Below, in pieces: positions 63,845-64,000 of a stretch of 64,000 bases of DNA. The notes below the pieces were generated by a model. The model made no database searches and was not told the DNA's origin. It was given only the letters and a program-made list of their open reading frames with translations. The position numbers and the translations under genes were made by a program. Position 1 is the first letter of the stretch. Each line of letters starts with the position of its first letter. This stretch comes from Arcanobacterium pluranimalium (lineage in GTDB: Bacteria > Actinomycetota > Actinomycetes > Actinomycetales > Actinomycetaceae): positions 744,001 to 808,000 of the forward strand of contig NZ_JAFBCS010000001.1 in assembly GCF_016907845.1 (NCBI RefSeq). The letters run 5' to 3'.

Positions 63845-63894
63845 ACATAGTGTGGGGAGTGCGATAATCGTTCGCGCTCCCCACACTGCTATGT
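63845..63894. terminator. long hairpin after the lipase gene
   Basis: ACATAGTGTGGGGAGTGCG pairs with the segment ending GCTCCCCACACTGCTATGT, with one wobble pair and a three-base bulge, around a nine-base loop. It starts 88 bases after the lipase stop. No T tract follows. Confidence 0.65.
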
Positions 63895-64000
63895 TGAGTT
63901 GACTTACCTATGAGGCGAGCTCAGCTAAGCAAACAACTCACCACCGCATCAACTACGATCACTAACAATCTCACCACGACTGTGGTACTGGTGCGCCCTC

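Noticed and set aside
63971-64000. Possible 3' end of a minus-strand gene reading EGAPVPQSW then stop
   Set aside because: Only nine codons are in the window and other frames are open too, so it cannot be supported.

Overview
The window is chromosomal DNA of an actinobacterium of moderate GC content, most likely of the family Actinomycetaceae (Arcanobacterium or a relative). The evidence is the mycothiol amidase gene mca, class II-type FtsB/DUF501/Ppx gene order, an IS1249-type element known from corynebacteria, and gene order shared with Mycobacterium tuberculosis: glmU-prs-rplY-pth-mfd-eno-ftsB-DUF501-ppx in the first half, and greA/mca, TrhA/uppS, xseAB/ispH/ychF in the second half. The genus is an inference.

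Layout. 1-3343: end of an ABC ATPase gene, tRNA-Gln, a shortened glmU and prs. 3344-17502: a catabolic island between prs and rplY, two genes that lie close together in other actinobacteria. It encodes an MFS carrier, an esterase, clear CaiA, CaiB and CaiC homologues, a MaoC-type hydratase where enterobacteria have CaiD, a second MFS carrier, a metallo-beta-lactamase-fold hydrolase, a divergent TetR regulator, and a full fixABCX electron-transfer set. The set reads as a variant L-carnitine/crotonobetaine reduction pathway: uptake, CoA activation, CoA transfer, dehydration, then reduction of the enoyl-CoA with electrons from FixABCX. 17503-28426: rplY, pth, mfd, an SPFH/RHH pair, eno, ftsB, DUF501, ppx. 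28427-38637: membrane proteins, nhaA, tRNA-Leu with a possible two-gene nuclease module, an ABC-2 exporter, a BAX inhibitor-like protein, an FKBP isomerase and msrA.

38883-50888: greA and mca back to back, PPK2 kinase with a lysine-rich tail, TrhA, uppS, the overlapping xseA-xseB-kinase operon, ispH, an AlkD-like protein, rmuC and ychF. 50889-58030: a rearranged stretch with a duplicated ychF end, a VOC protein, a lone higA with toxin debris, an LLM flavin oxidoreductase pair, a second decayed higA, a GNAT protein, a double alpha/beta hydrolase and an IS1249-like element whose transposase is stopped by an amber codon. 58031-64000: a conserved protein of unknown role, an FAD/NAD(P)-binding protein, mug, a small membrane protein with a coupled winged-helix regulator, and a secreted lipase.

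Two recurrent signals run through the window. Several genes without a ribosome binding site have a TANNNT hexamer exactly six bases before the start codon, which fits leaderless transcription. Many convergent gene ends carry long near-perfect hairpins without a T tract.
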